The position numbers and the translations under genes were made by a program. This document shows positions 1 to 9,397 of a DNA stretch of 64,000 bases, piece by piece. Source of the DNA: Paenibacillus sp. 37 (GTDB lineage Bacteria; Bacillota; Bacilli; Paenibacillales; Paenibacillaceae). The stretch lies in the NCBI RefSeq assembly GCF_008386395.1, contig NZ_CP043761.1, forward strand, positions 3,534,001 through 3,598,000, given 5' to 3'. The notes below the pieces were generated by a model, which was not told the DNA's origin, searched no databases, and saw only the letters and a list, made by a program, of their open reading frames with translations. Numbering within the stretch: the stretch's first letter is position 1; each line of letters opens with the position of its first letter.

Positions 1-719
1 AAAAAGGCCTGAACCTCATGATGGCCGTTGTGCTGGTATTCAGTTTATTAAATTCCTTAGCTGGGGATGTATCTGCCAAGTTTTTGGCTGAACATCAGCC
101 GGAGAAGCTCGCAGCTGCCGAGTGGCATTTCGAGACGGAAAGCGGCGCAGATCTTATTTTATTAGGATGGCTGAATGCTGAACATGAAATCATAGGCGCA
201 CTTCATTTGCCGAAAGTGCTTAGCTTTCTTGCCTTTGGAGACTTTAACGCCGAGGTAACCGGGCTGAATGAATTTCCACCAGATGAACACCCGCCCTTAC
301 TTGTGCATTATTTGTTTGATCTAATGGCTGGAATTGGATTCGCTTTGCTTGCTATATCAAGTCTGTACTTCCTGTTTGTATTCTGGAAGAAACGAAATCA
401 GTTTAACAAGTGGATGCTTCGTATGGTTGCGCTCAGTGCACCGCTCGCTTTTCTGGCCGTTGAGATGGGTTGGTTCTATGCAGAGATCGGTCGGCAGCCA
501 TGGATCATTCGAGGTTATATGCGAGTGGAAGAGGCCGCTACTTCTTCACCGAGTGTAAGAATTTTGTTTTTCGTCTTCTTGCTTCTATACATCGTGCTCG
601 GCGTCATCTGTGTTCTCGTATTGAGACGTCTGTTCAATAATAATCCCGCTGAGCTTGAGATGGAGAAATGGTTGAAAGAGAAGCATGATCAATCAGCCAA
701 GAAAGGGGATCAGGCCTGA
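1..719 (+). CDS. cydA: Cytochrome bd ubiquinol oxidase subunit I, C-terminal part (cut by window start)
   Basis: The reading frame is open from the first bases of the window, so the true start lies upstream. About 238 C-terminal residues are visible, roughly half of a normal 440-470 residue CydA. CydA carries the quinol site and the b and d haems of the cytochrome bd terminal oxidase in the plasma membrane. Visible marks are the family motif GRQPW near position 490, the conserved run GLNEFPPDEHPP around position 262, and several hydrophobic helices ending in a charged tail (KEKHDQSAKKGDQA). The stop codon overlaps the cydB start (TGATG), which indicates translational coupling. The following genes cydB, cydD and cydC complete the usual Bacillus-type operon. 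Confidence 0.95.
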   Translation, partial: KGLNLMMAVVLVFSLLNSLAGDVSAKFLAEHQPEKLAAAEWHFETESGADLILLGWLNAEHEIIGALHLPKVLSFLAFGDFNAEVTGLNEFPPDEHPPLLVHYLFDLMAGIGFALLAISSLYFLFVFWKKRNQFNKWMLRMVALSAPLAFLAVEMGWFYAEIGRQPWIIRGYMRVEEAATSSPSVRILFFVFLLLYIVLGVICVLVLRRLFNNNPAELEMEKWLKEKHDQSAKKGDQA

Positions 720-1732
720 TGAGTTATGAATTGATTGGTATATCCGTACTCTGGCTGTTCTTGTACGGCTATCTTATTGTAGCTTCCATTGATTTTGGAG
801 CAGGTTTCTTCGCCTTTTATGCACGCCTGACAAAGCAGGATCACCTGATTAATCGTCTGATCTCCCGTTATCTATCACCGGTCTGGGAGATCACCAATGT
901 ATTTTTTGTCTTTTTCTATATTGGCATCGTTGGATTCTTTCCGGATACTGCTTACTATTATGGCTCCGCGCTGCTTGTTCCGGGAAGTATAGCCGTCATT
1001 TTGCTTGCCATTCGTGGGTCATTCTACGCCTTTGAGAATTATGGTTCCAAAAATAACATCGTATATCTGTTTTTATACGGAGCTACCGGGTTGCTTATTC
1101 CAGCGTCATTGTCAGTGGCACTGACCCTGTCTGAGGGTGGCTTTATTTTGAAACAGGGAGATACCGTTTCCCTGGATTACTGGGCACTATTTACGAATCC
1201 ATTATCATGGAGCATCGTTGGTCTAGCCATCGTGTCGGTATTGTTCATTAGTGGGTCATTTCTGACATTTTATGCATCTCGGGCAGAGGATCATTCGGCA
1301 TTGAAGCTGATGCGCAATTATGCTTTGTTCTGGAGTACACCGACCATTATTCTCGCGCTGACTGCATTTATATATTTGGGTCAACACAATGAGCGTCATT
1401 TTCAAAACATGATGGATTTATGGTGGCTGCTGGCGCTTTCCGTTGCGTTTTTCATGATTGCCATGTGGCTGTTATATAACGGTCGTCGTTACGGATTAGC
1501 TTTTATATGTATCATGCTGCAATTTTTCACAGCCTTTTTCGCTTACGGCATTGGGCAGTATCCTTATATTCTTGATCCATTCATCACGATTCAGAGCAGT
1601 GCCACACCGCCAGCAATGGGTTTTGCGCTAGTGGTTGTGTTTATCGGTGGGCTGTGCCTGTTAATTCCTTCTCTTATTCTGGTCTTCAAACTGTTCCTGT
1701 TTGATGCAGATTATGTCAAAGGGAAAAAATAA
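719..1732 (+). CDS. cydB: Cytochrome bd ubiquinol oxidase subunit II
   Basis: The 337-residue membrane protein begins with the typical CydB N terminus (LWLFLYGYLIVASIDFGAG) and has about eight to nine hydrophobic helices. CydB is the second structural subunit of cytochrome bd oxidase, which reduces oxygen with quinol at low oxygen tension. The ATG overlaps the cydA stop by one base. The gene is followed after 14 bases, including an AAAGGAGG ribosome site, by the cydD-type transporter gene, so all four genes probably form one transcript. Length and position match the family. Confidence 0.95.
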   Translation: MSYELIGISVLWLFLYGYLIVASIDFGAGFFAFYARLTKQDHLINRLISRYLSPVWEITNVFFVFFYIGIVGFFPDTAYYYGSALLVPGSIAVILLAIRGSFYAFENYGSKNNIVYLFLYGATGLLIPASLSVALTLSEGGFILKQGDTVSLDYWALFTNPLSWSIVGLAIVSVLFISGSFLTFYASRAEDHSALKLMRNYALFWSTPTIILALTAFIYLGQHNERHFQNMMDLWWLLALSVAFFMIAMWLLYNGRRYGLAFICIMLQFFTAFFAYGIGQYPYILDPFITIQSSATPPAMGFALVVVFIGGLCLLIPSLILVFKLFLFDADYVKGKK

Positions 1733-1746
1733 AGGAGGAGCGTTCA

Positions 1747-3570
1747 ATGAAAAGGAGAGGCAAATCCAATCTGATCTCGCAGCAAATGTCTTTACAACGA
1801 AAAAACAGACTTCTCCTTGCGATCATTTCGCTGGCCCTTGGTGTAGCTATTATAAGCCAGGCCACCTTGGTGGCTGAAGCAGTCCAGCGAATCTTTGTAG
1901 AGAAAGTTTCCTACTCATCAGTGATGCTGTTGCTTGTCCTATTACTGGTTGTTATGGCTGTACGCTCACTGTTGTCGTATGGTAATGGGAAAGTGGGCTT
2001 GCATATGGCAGCACGCGCCAAGACAAATATGCGAGCATCTGTGTTGCAGAACCTGACCCGCGTTTCCATGCCTTCAACCCTGAGTGGACAGACGGGAGGA
2101 AAGGTCAGTGTTGCTTTGGATGCTGTGGATGAGGCCGACAGTTATTTCAGTCAGTACATGCCGCGTATGATGGAAGCTGCGATGATCCCGATTCTGATTC
2201 TCGTCGTTACGTTTACGCAGCACGCCAATACAGGCTGGATTATGCTATTTACGGCACCGTTTATCCCGCTGTTCATGATCTTGGTCGGGCTCAAGACAAA
2301 GAACAAATCCGAGGAGAAGTACGCGCAACTGGCTGAGTTTTCCGGTACGTTTCTGGATTCTCTTCAAGGGCTGGTTACGTTGAAAATATTCGGGCGGGCT
2401 AAACGTCAGCAGCAGGAAATTGAACGCAGCAGTCTGGGGTATCGTGATGCCACCATGGGCATTTTGAAGATTGCATTTACAAATACGTTTATGCTGGAAT
2501 CGATCGTGATGTTAAGCATTGGTATTGTTGCGCTTGAACTGGCTATTCAGTTACTGGTTTTCAAATCGATGAGCTTCCACACGGCCTTTCTCGTGTTGTT
2601 ACTCGTCCCTGAGTTTTACAGTCTGTTGAAGAACACGGGAACGGCTTTTCACAGCGGGCGAACCAGTATGGGGGCGATTCGCAAGGTGGAACAGATGCTT
2701 GAGGAAACAAGTATCAAGAGCACAAAAACGAAGCCTGAAGAAGGATCGGATCAAAGCGAATTAACCGATGTCGATACAATTGCAAGGACGGAAGAGATCC
2801 GTACAGCTCGTGCCGAATTGATTCCAATGCCACCAACCATTGAACTGAACGATGTCCGATTCCAGTACGCACCGAATTCCTTTGGACTTGAGACAGGACA
2901 GATCTTGATTGGACCGGGAGAACAGATTGCTATTGTAGGCAAAAGTGGCTCAGGTAAAACCACGCTGCTTCATCTCATGGCCGGTTTACTGAAACCAGAT
3001 TCGGGAGCGATTCTGGTTAACGGAAGTGAGCTTTCACACCATGATGAGGCTGCATGGTTCAAACGAGTTAGTTATATTACACAGCACCCGTATATTTTTG
3101 CAGGTACATTTGCCGAAAACATCGCGATTGGGGCGGGTCGTAACGTCTCCAGAGCCGAAATTGAACGAGCGGCAGAGGAAGCAGGACTTGCTGGCGTTGT
3201 TGCACAATTGGAGCAGGGATTGGACACGTTTGTTGGTGAAGGTGGCCGGGGGCTGTCTGGCGGGGAAAAGCAAAGACTTGCTTTGGCACGTGCTTTTCTG
3301 AAGCGACCAGCTGTTATTTTGTTCGATGAACCCACCGTAGGACTGGATTTGCACACCGAGCGGGTACTGCAACAATCCATTGCGGCATTAGCCAAAACGG
3401 CAACGATGATTACGGTGGCACACCGTTTATATACGATTCAACATGCGGACAACATTTTGTTTATGGACAATGGGGTATTGGTGGATTCAGGACATCATGA
3501 AGCACTTCTGGCGCGCCTGCCTCAATATGCGGAGATGGTGGATGTACAACGGAAAGGAGGGTTAGCATGA
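1747..3570 (+). CDS. cydD: Thiol reductant ABC exporter, CydD-type subunit
   Basis: This 607-residue half transporter has an N-terminal six-helix ABC membrane domain (about residues 20-310) and a C-terminal ATPase. The Walker A motif GKSGSGKTT lies near residue 398, the signature LSGGE near 503, Walker B (ILFDEPT) near 524, and the H-loop (TVAHR) after it. With CydC it exports glutathione or cysteine, needed for assembling cytochrome bd. A charged, Thr/Glu-rich linker of about 40 residues between the two domains makes it slightly longer than E. coli CydD (588). In B. subtilis nomenclature the first of the two genes is called cydC; I follow the E. coli-based family name. An AAAGGAGG site precedes the ATG. 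Confidence 0.9.
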   Translation: MKRRGKSNLISQQMSLQRKNRLLLAIISLALGVAIISQATLVAEAVQRIFVEKVSYSSVMLLLVLLLVVMAVRSLLSYGNGKVGLHMAARAKTNMRASVLQNLTRVSMPSTLSGQTGGKVSVALDAVDEADSYFSQYMPRMMEAAMIPILILVVTFTQHANTGWIMLFTAPFIPLFMILVGLKTKNKSEEKYAQLAEFSGTFLDSLQGLVTLKIFGRAKRQQQEIERSSLGYRDATMGILKIAFTNTFMLESIVMLSIGIVALELAIQLLVFKSMSFHTAFLVLLLVPEFYSLLKNTGTAFHSGRTSMGAIRKVEQMLEETSIKSTKTKPEEGSDQSELTDVDTIARTEEIRTARAELIPMPPTIELNDVRFQYAPNSFGLETGQILIGPGEQIAIVGKSGSGKTTLLHLMAGLLKPDSGAILVNGSELSHHDEAAWFKRVSYITQHPYIFAGTFAENIAIGAGRNVSRAEIERAAEEAGLAGVVAQLEQGLDTFVGEGGRGLSGGEKQRLALARAFLKRPAVILFDEPTVGLDLHTERVLQQSIAALAKTATMITVAHRLYTIQHADNILFMDNGVLVDSGHHEALLARLPQYAEMVDVQRKGGLA

Positions 3571-5294
3571 ATGAGCTGACGATTCTGTCAAAAGCGATGA
3601 TTCAGGAGCGCAAGGATATCTTGCTTTCGATATTGGGCGGATTTATCGCCGGCATAGCAGGGGTAGCTCTCTTTTCCGCGAGTGGGTATATGATATCGCA
3701 AACGGTATTTGCGCCACCGCTGTACACCTTAATTGTACTCACTTCCATGGTCAAACTGCTCGGTTTCCTTCGAGCGGCAAGCCGCTACGGAGAACGTTTG
3801 TATTCCCACAGGGCGACATTCTCCATGCTGAGCCGCTTGAGGACGTCCTTTTTTGCCAAACTGATCCCGGTAACGCCAGGTATATTGAATAAAAACCGAA
3901 GCGGGGATCTGCTTGCTAGGATCGTGGGTGATGTGGAAAGCTTGCAAAATTACTTTTTGCGGGTCGCGTATCCACCCATCATGGTCGTTATGGTGTTTTT
4001 GGCTACCATGCTGTTCACTTCGGCCTTTTCGATCTGGATTGCGTGTTTGTTAGTCCTAGGTATGCTGATAACGGCTTTTGTCGTACCAGGTGTTGTCTTG
4101 ATAGGTCAGCGAAAAATACACGGCCGTGTCCGCCAGCAACGGGCCTTGCTGTCCACGGAAGTAACCGAAGTGTTGTATGGTTTCCGGGATTTGAAAGTAT
4201 ACGGTCAATTGGAACAGCGTGAGCAACAGCTTCAGCAGGCTTCCGCTGCATTGGCAACGGAACAGAAACAAGCCGCTTCGCACCTGTTGCGCGGGCAATC
4301 CATGCACGTTTTTGTGACATATCTCGTTACATGGGGAGTGCTAGCACTCAGCGCCTTCTTAATTGTGAATGGAGCGTTTGCCGGTGTGTTTCTCGCCATG
4401 CTGATCCTGGCCACGCAGACCGTGTTCGAAGAAGCTGCGGCAATGGCTATATTACCTCTATACAAGCAGGACAGTGAACACGCCGCTCAGCGATTGGCGG
4501 AAACGGTGCCAACCTCCGATGTGCAACCTGTACAGCCAAGCGGTGAAGTGTCAGCCGATCAGGCGGTTTCGATTGAACTATCCGGTGTTAGCTTTCAATA
4601 CGAAGGGGAATGGAGACCGGCGCTGAAGGAACTCTCCCTGCAACTTGCAGCAGGCTCCAAAACAGCGATTGTCGGGCCGAGCGGGTCAGGTAAGTCAACG
4701 ATTATCGATTTGTTACTCAAGCTGCGTGCACCAACATCTGGCGATATACGATTAAACGATGTTCCGGTGCAGGAACTGAATGAAGAGAGCATATGGCAAA
4801 GGGCAAATGTTGTGTTGCAGCAAAGTCATTTCTTCCGGGGAACCATCCGGGACAACCTGTTGCTGAATGGAGAAGAACATTCGGATGAACAACTGTCGGT
4901 TATGCTGGATAAAGTGCAACTGCCCAATAAATCATTGACCGACATGGTATATGAAAAGGGAGAGAACCTGTCGGATGGCGAGAAGCAGAGGCTGGCTTTG
5001 GCACGAGCCATGCTGCGCAAAGGACGGTTATGGCTTTTGGACGAACCAACGTCCTCACTGGATTACGTCACAGAGAAACATGTGCTCCAGCATCTTCTTG
5101 CACAAGCTGCTGAAGATACACTTCTCCTGATCTGCCATCGGCTTACGGGATTGGAAGAGATGGATCGGATTGTGGTCATGGAGCAAGGCAAGATTGTGGA
5201 ATCGGGTTCTTTCTCCGAGCTGATGGAGCAAAAAGGTTATTTTTATGAAATGAAACAAATTGAACGACAAATGATCGGAGACGTCGGGACGTGA
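3567..5294 (+). CDS. cydC: Thiol reductant ABC exporter, CydC-type subunit
   Basis: This 575-residue ABC half transporter overlaps the end of cydD by four bases (ATGA), with GGAAAGGAGG upstream inside cydD. It has an N-terminal membrane domain, then an ATPase with Walker A GPSGSGKST near residue 370, a signature that reads LSDGE instead of LSGGE near 470, and Walker B (WLLDEPT). It pairs with CydD to form the heterodimeric cysteine/glutathione exporter that supports cytochrome bd maturation. The substitution in the signature is common in one half of heterodimeric ABC exporters, so the asymmetry fits the family. A terminator-like hairpin follows at 5336. Confidence 0.9.
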   Translation: MNELTILSKAMIQERKDILLSILGGFIAGIAGVALFSASGYMISQTVFAPPLYTLIVLTSMVKLLGFLRAASRYGERLYSHRATFSMLSRLRTSFFAKLIPVTPGILNKNRSGDLLARIVGDVESLQNYFLRVAYPPIMVVMVFLATMLFTSAFSIWIACLLVLGMLITAFVVPGVVLIGQRKIHGRVRQQRALLSTEVTEVLYGFRDLKVYGQLEQREQQLQQASAALATEQKQAASHLLRGQSMHVFVTYLVTWGVLALSAFLIVNGAFAGVFLAMLILATQTVFEEAAAMAILPLYKQDSEHAAQRLAETVPTSDVQPVQPSGEVSADQAVSIELSGVSFQYEGEWRPALKELSLQLAAGSKTAIVGPSGSGKSTIIDLLLKLRAPTSGDIRLNDVPVQELNEESIWQRANVVLQQSHFFRGTIRDNLLLNGEEHSDEQLSVMLDKVQLPNKSLTDMVYEKGENLSDGEKQRLALARAMLRKGRLWLLDEPTSSLDYVTEKHVLQHLLAQAAEDTLLLICHRLTGLEEMDRIVVMEQGKIVESGSFSELMEQKGYFYEMKQIERQMIGDVGT

Positions 5295-5335
5295 AAGGAA
5301 TTTCAGTCTACTCAAGGTGTCGATAGTACTTTCAT

Positions 5336-5392
5336 AAAAGACTACAGAACGTTACTGATGTTATCATCAATTAGTCGTTCTTTAGTCTTTTT
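5336..5392. terminator. Terminator after the cyd operon
   Basis: Inverted repeat with arms at 5336-5351 and 5376-5391 that pair at 15 of 16 positions around a 24-base loop. It has a T-run on the plus side and an A-run on the minus side, so it could serve both the cyd operon and the convergent small gene at 5439. Confidence 0.6.
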
Positions 5393-5438
5393 GTCTATCT
5401 ATTGAGAAGACTCGTTAAGCAGCGATGTTAATTTACCT

Positions 5439-5714
5439 TTACATCACAGCAGATGATTCAGCCGTTTTATTTTTCTTCGCAAGCGGCTTTTTCCTCAGTG
5501 TCCTATCATACAGATATGGCTTTCCGTGATATTCACGTGCATGCTTTTGTTTCTGCTTTTTATGTACATCAACCTTGATCTCCAGATTGGCAACGTTATT
5601 CTGGAATTCAGAAGCAACTCGTTTGCACCATTTCAATCCACTTTCTTCAGATGCACTGAAATGAACGCGTAATAGATATCCGTTCACCGTTAATTCAAAC
5701 TTGTATAAATTCAT
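5439..5714 (-). CDS. Small basic hypothetical protein, 91 aa
   Basis: I do not recognise this protein. It is read from ATG at 5714 with a good ribosome site (GGAAAGG, 8 bases before the start on the minus strand). The first half could form a small mixed alpha/beta fold (KFELTVNGYLLRVHFSASEE). The second half is rich in Lys, His and Gln (KKQKQKHAREYHGK) and ends in a basic tail. No signal peptide or membrane segment is visible. It stands alone between the cyd operon terminator and a divergent two-component operon. Confidence 0.6.
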   Translation of the reverse strand: MNLYKFELTVNGYLLRVHFSASEESGLKWCKRVASEFQNNVANLEIKVDVHKKQKQKHAREYHGKPYLYDRTLRKKPLAKKNKTAESSAVM

Positions 5715-5843
5715 GATATGTATCCTTTCCAGGCGGGTATGTTTTTGTTACACCAAATACGATAATCTGATTATAACAGGAACGTATGTTCTGTAAAAGT
5801 GTTATTTATGATCCCCGCAATGCAATAAGGTTCGCTAGACATC

Positions 5844-5871
5844 TTTGCGACAGTTCATTTAATGGTAAAAT
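5844..5871 (+). promoter_or_regulatory. Candidate sigma-A promoter for the YesN/YesM-type operon
   Basis: A TTTGCG -35-like hexamer at 5844-5849 and TAAAAT at 5866-5871 are separated by 16 bases, and TGG directly before TAAAAT makes an extended -10. The site lies about 30 bases upstream of the response-regulator start. Confidence 0.4.
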
Positions 5872-5901
5872 ATCTAAAAATGGTTCATGTTGGGGGATAT
5901 C

Positions 5902-7518
5902 ATGTATAAACTGATGATCGTAGATGATGAATTGCTCATGCGGGTTGGAATTCGTTCCATGCTGAATTGGGAAGAGTATAATTTCTATGTTGTTGGTGAG
6001 GCGGGAAATGGAAAAGAGGCATTAAGCCTTGCGCTTGAAGTGATGCCTGATCTGATTATTACAGATATTAAGATGCCGATTATGGATGGGCTACAGCTTA
6101 TACAAGAGGCCTCCTGCGTACTGAAAACCTGTAAGTATGTCATCCTGAGTAACTTTGACGAATTTCATTATGTAAAAGAGGCACTAAAACTTGGCGCTTC
6201 AGATTACTTGATTAAAAGTGAGATTACAGAAACTGCCCTTATTGACCTCCTGAGCACTGTTGGACAGAAACTGCAAAGTGAACATGTTCACCCAACCAAC
6301 ACACCCTCTATAACACAGGACTATTCCAAGAGCCTAAGATATCTAAAGGATAGTTTCTTTCAAGATATTGTAAGCGGATTCACTAGTGAGGAAGATATTG
6401 TCACCAAAGCGGAAGAACTGCATTTTCGTATACGTTCGGACCAGTTGGTTGTCATGAAGTTCATCGTGAATTATTACGAGGATGCAAAGCGGAAATATGT
6501 AGAGAAGGGGGAGAAGCTGCTACGATTTTCAATTCTTAATATTATGGAAGAGATTATTCCTTCGAAATGGGAGAAAGAGATTTTTGTTGAAAGTTCCTCA
6601 GAATATTGGGTGATCGTTAATGTACTTCCTGAGAGCCAATCTGTACACGCCGACTTGAATAAACTATGTAATAAATTGCTGTCTTCGATCAAGGATTTTA
6701 TGAATCTATCGCTCACGGCTGGGGTAAGTAGAATGACTTCCGGTTTCCTTCACATCAGGAAGGCCTGCCAAGAGGCAGAAATGGCTCTACAACAGGGTTT
6801 CTTCACAGGAAGCAACCAGGTGTTGTATTACGATGATCTGGTTCAATCCCCAGATCGACATGAAGTTAAGGGAGCTTTAAGTCCGCAACAAGAACGAGAT
6901 TTGTTGATGTTGTGGGTAAGCAAAGACAACAAAAAGGCGGAAGAGTTCCTTGAAGGAATCCGATCCAATCTCGAACAACTGCGAGCAGATGAGAATAGCA
7001 TTCGCAAGCAATATATCATGGTAATGGAAACGATACATTCCCATCTATCCCGAGCTACGGAAAGAGGTGCACCTTCTTTAACAGAGAAATCACCCTATGA
7101 AATCGTTCTAAAGGGGGAGTATTGGGAGGATATCCACCAAGATATGCTTGCTCATATTGCGTATTACTTCCAAACCGATTCCCAAATCAAACAGGAAAGC
7201 ACTTACACCGATCTCGCCACTGAATTGATCGACAAGTATTATGCGGAAGATATCTCACTGCAAAGTATCGCTAGCCAAATCAGTGTGAATCCGTCGTATC
7301 TCAGCCGTGTGTTCAAACAGGAACGAGGAGAGAACTTTATTACGTACTTGACCCGAGTTCGAATTGAACATGCGAAGGCGTATCTATTGAGCAGAGGAAT
7401 GAGAGTGTATGAAATCGCAGAAAAGGTGGGCTACCATAATTACACGTACTTCAGTAAGATTTTCAAAAAATCGGTAGGTGTCACTCCTGAGGAATATCGA
7501 GAATTACAGCAGGGATGA
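5902..7518 (+). CDS. Response regulator, YesN/AraC type
   Basis: This 538-residue DNA-binding response regulator has an N-terminal receiver domain (MYKLMIVDDE, phospho-acceptor Asp near residue 55 in LIITDIKMP, Lys near 105), a long middle linker domain of about 300 residues, and a C-terminal AraC-type double helix-turn-helix (from about residue 435). The ATG at 5902 is chosen over the one at 5887 because GGGGGAT lies 5-6 bases before it. YesN-type regulators activate nearby carbohydrate ABC transporters in response to a sensed oligosaccharide. The partner kinase follows, and the likely target is the convergent ABC operon at 9398-12888. The substrate cannot be read from the sequence. Confidence 0.88.
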   Translation: MYKLMIVDDELLMRVGIRSMLNWEEYNFYVVGEAGNGKEALSLALEVMPDLIITDIKMPIMDGLQLIQEASCVLKTCKYVILSNFDEFHYVKEALKLGASDYLIKSEITETALIDLLSTVGQKLQSEHVHPTNTPSITQDYSKSLRYLKDSFFQDIVSGFTSEEDIVTKAEELHFRIRSDQLVVMKFIVNYYEDAKRKYVEKGEKLLRFSILNIMEEIIPSKWEKEIFVESSSEYWVIVNVLPESQSVHADLNKLCNKLLSSIKDFMNLSLTAGVSRMTSGFLHIRKACQEAEMALQQGFFTGSNQVLYYDDLVQSPDRHEVKGALSPQQERDLLMLWVSKDNKKAEEFLEGIRSNLEQLRADENSIRKQYIMVMETIHSHLSRATERGAPSLTEKSPYEIVLKGEYWEDIHQDMLAHIAYYFQTDSQIKQESTYTDLATELIDKYYAEDISLQSIASQISVNPSYLSRVFKQERGENFITYLTRVRIEHAKAYLLSRGMRVYEIAEKVGYHNYTYFSKIFKKSVGVTPEEYRELQQG

Positions 7519-7546
7519 ATGTAATCGGTGAATAGAGGTGCAGCAT

Positions 7547-9292
7547 ATGAAGCATGTTCGACCCTTCCGGATCAAGTACAAAATTATGGTGATCTGTATG
7601 ACGGTCATTATCCTTCCAGTGTTGGTGATGACAATCAATTCGTATTACTCCTCAGAGCGTTTATTGGCACAGAACTATACAACGCTGCTAAACGATCTGG
7701 CCAAACAAACGAATATTCGCATTGACGAGTTCCTCAAGGAGATTGAGAAAATTTCGCTGCTAGCCAGCAATGGGCTTAGTGACAATCTGTCTGCGACTCA
7801 TGAAGGGAGTTTTCCGATCCAGGATTTCCTGCGAGAGGGTGATGAACAACATGAGATCGCCGCATACAACATTCTGATGAATTATATCATGATGAAGGAT
7901 CGCGTATTCTCCATCTACCTCTACAATATGAACGGGGGTCAAGACCTTTTTGTCAGTCCACATCAACCCATTGATCCAAACTTCAAAGTATCGAACGAAT
8001 TATGGTTTAAAAAGTTCATGCATGATGATGATCGAACCATTACTCTCACAACACGAATCGACGAGCAATTGGAGAATAAAATACTGGCAGTGTCACACGC
8101 TCGCAAAATTCATGATGTGACTAGTGGAAAACTGCTTGGCGTGATTGTTGTCAGCATTGATATCAAATTCATTGAAATCGTCAACCGCAACTTGCAGGAA
8201 GGGCTGCGCTCCAGATTCATGATCGTTGATGAGGATGACAAGATCGTATATAACGTGAACGAACGATTAATCGGGACACTGTTCCGGGACAACGTTCGTC
8301 CGCCTGAATCACTAAATGTCGTGGTGACCAGTCCCCTTAGTCAGCAAAAATGGACAACTTATTTATATATGCCTTTGGATGAGCTGACTGCTGATGGCAA
8401 AATATTGGGACGTAATCTGGTGACGCTTGCCATAGTCATTGTTCTTTTTGCTGCCGTCATATCCATCTTTTTATCTCATGTGATCACAACTCCCATTAAA
8501 AAACTGCTACGGAATATCGCTCTAGTCGAGAAAGGTCAGTTTGAACAAGTTGAACCTATTGGCTCCAGAGATGAGATTGGACATTTATCCATTCGATTTA
8601 ACAGAATGTCGCATGAATTGAAGCGGTTGGTCGAACGGATGCAGCAGGAAGAAATAGAGAAAGCCAAGGCCGAGATGCGTGCGCTCCATGACCAAATCAA
8701 GCCTCATTTTCTGTATAACACCCTTGGGTCGGTGAAATGGATTGCCTCGATGCAGCAGGCTGATAAAATTGTGGAAATGACCGATGCCTTAATCTCGATG
8801 CTCCGCTATGCAACAAAATCCGATGGAACTCTCGTAACCATTCGTGAGGAACTCGATAATATAACGAATTATGTAACGATCCAGAATGTCAGGTACTATG
8901 ATTGTATTCAGATGAGATATGAAATTGAGGATAGAGTGTTGGATTATCGGATGCCCAAAATGATCCTGCAGCCCATTGTGGAGAATGCAATTTTTCATGG
9001 CCTGGCCGAGTTAGAGGAAGACGGAATCATCACCATTCGGATTCAACTGCGGGTGGATGAAGTTGTCATTGAAATCTGCGATAATGGTGTCGGTATGGAT
9101 CATCATACGATGCAGAATCTATTGGAAGAAAAGTCCAGTGCAAGTACGGGAACCAATGGGATTGGATTGCATAATGTGCAGCGGCGAATTCAACTTCATT
9201 TTGGGAAACCTTATGGTATACAGGTGGAGAGTAAAATAGGTGAAGGTACCATTTTCTCCATTCTGCTGCCTGCCATCATAGAAGCCAAATAG
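7547..9292 (+). CDS. Sensor histidine kinase, YesM type
   Basis: This 581-residue membrane kinase has an N-terminal transmembrane helix, an extracellular sensor of about 250 residues, a second helix near residue 300, a HAMP linker, a His_kinase domain with the phospho-acceptor His near 387 (KPHFLYNTLG), and a HATPase domain (N box VENAIFHGL, G box DNGVGMD, GIGLHNV). Start choice: AGAGGTG lies 6 bases before the ATG at 7547; an in-frame GTG at 7538 lacks such spacing. With the preceding regulator it should form a phosphorelay sensing an extracellular sugar or a sugar-loaded binding protein. Confidence 0.88.
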   Translation: MKHVRPFRIKYKIMVICMTVIILPVLVMTINSYYSSERLLAQNYTTLLNDLAKQTNIRIDEFLKEIEKISLLASNGLSDNLSATHEGSFPIQDFLREGDEQHEIAAYNILMNYIMMKDRVFSIYLYNMNGGQDLFVSPHQPIDPNFKVSNELWFKKFMHDDDRTITLTTRIDEQLENKILAVSHARKIHDVTSGKLLGVIVVSIDIKFIEIVNRNLQEGLRSRFMIVDEDDKIVYNVNERLIGTLFRDNVRPPESLNVVVTSPLSQQKWTTYLYMPLDELTADGKILGRNLVTLAIVIVLFAAVISIFLSHVITTPIKKLLRNIALVEKGQFEQVEPIGSRDEIGHLSIRFNRMSHELKRLVERMQQEEIEKAKAEMRALHDQIKPHFLYNTLGSVKWIASMQQADKIVEMTDALISMLRYATKSDGTLVTIREELDNITNYVTIQNVRYYDCIQMRYEIEDRVLDYRMPKMILQPIVENAIFHGLAELEEDGIITIRIQLRVDEVVIEICDNGVGMDHHTMQNLLEEKSSASTGTNGIGLHNVQRRIQLHFGKPYGIQVESKIGEGTIFSILLPAIIEAK

Positions 9293-9362
9293 TCATTGAT
9301 GCTTTCATTTATGCATCTCATAATGCGATACAGCGTTCATAAACATAAGTTTAGATATAAAC

Positions 9363-9395
9363 AAAGGGCTCGCAGTATGAACTGCAAGCCCTTTT
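9363..9395. terminator. Bidirectional terminator
   Basis: Hairpin AAAGGGCT-c-GCAGT / ACTGC-a-AGCCCTTTT with a four-base loop, A-rich on one side and T-rich on the other. It separates the convergent kinase gene and sugar permease operon. Confidence 0.85.
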
Positions 9396-9397
9396 GT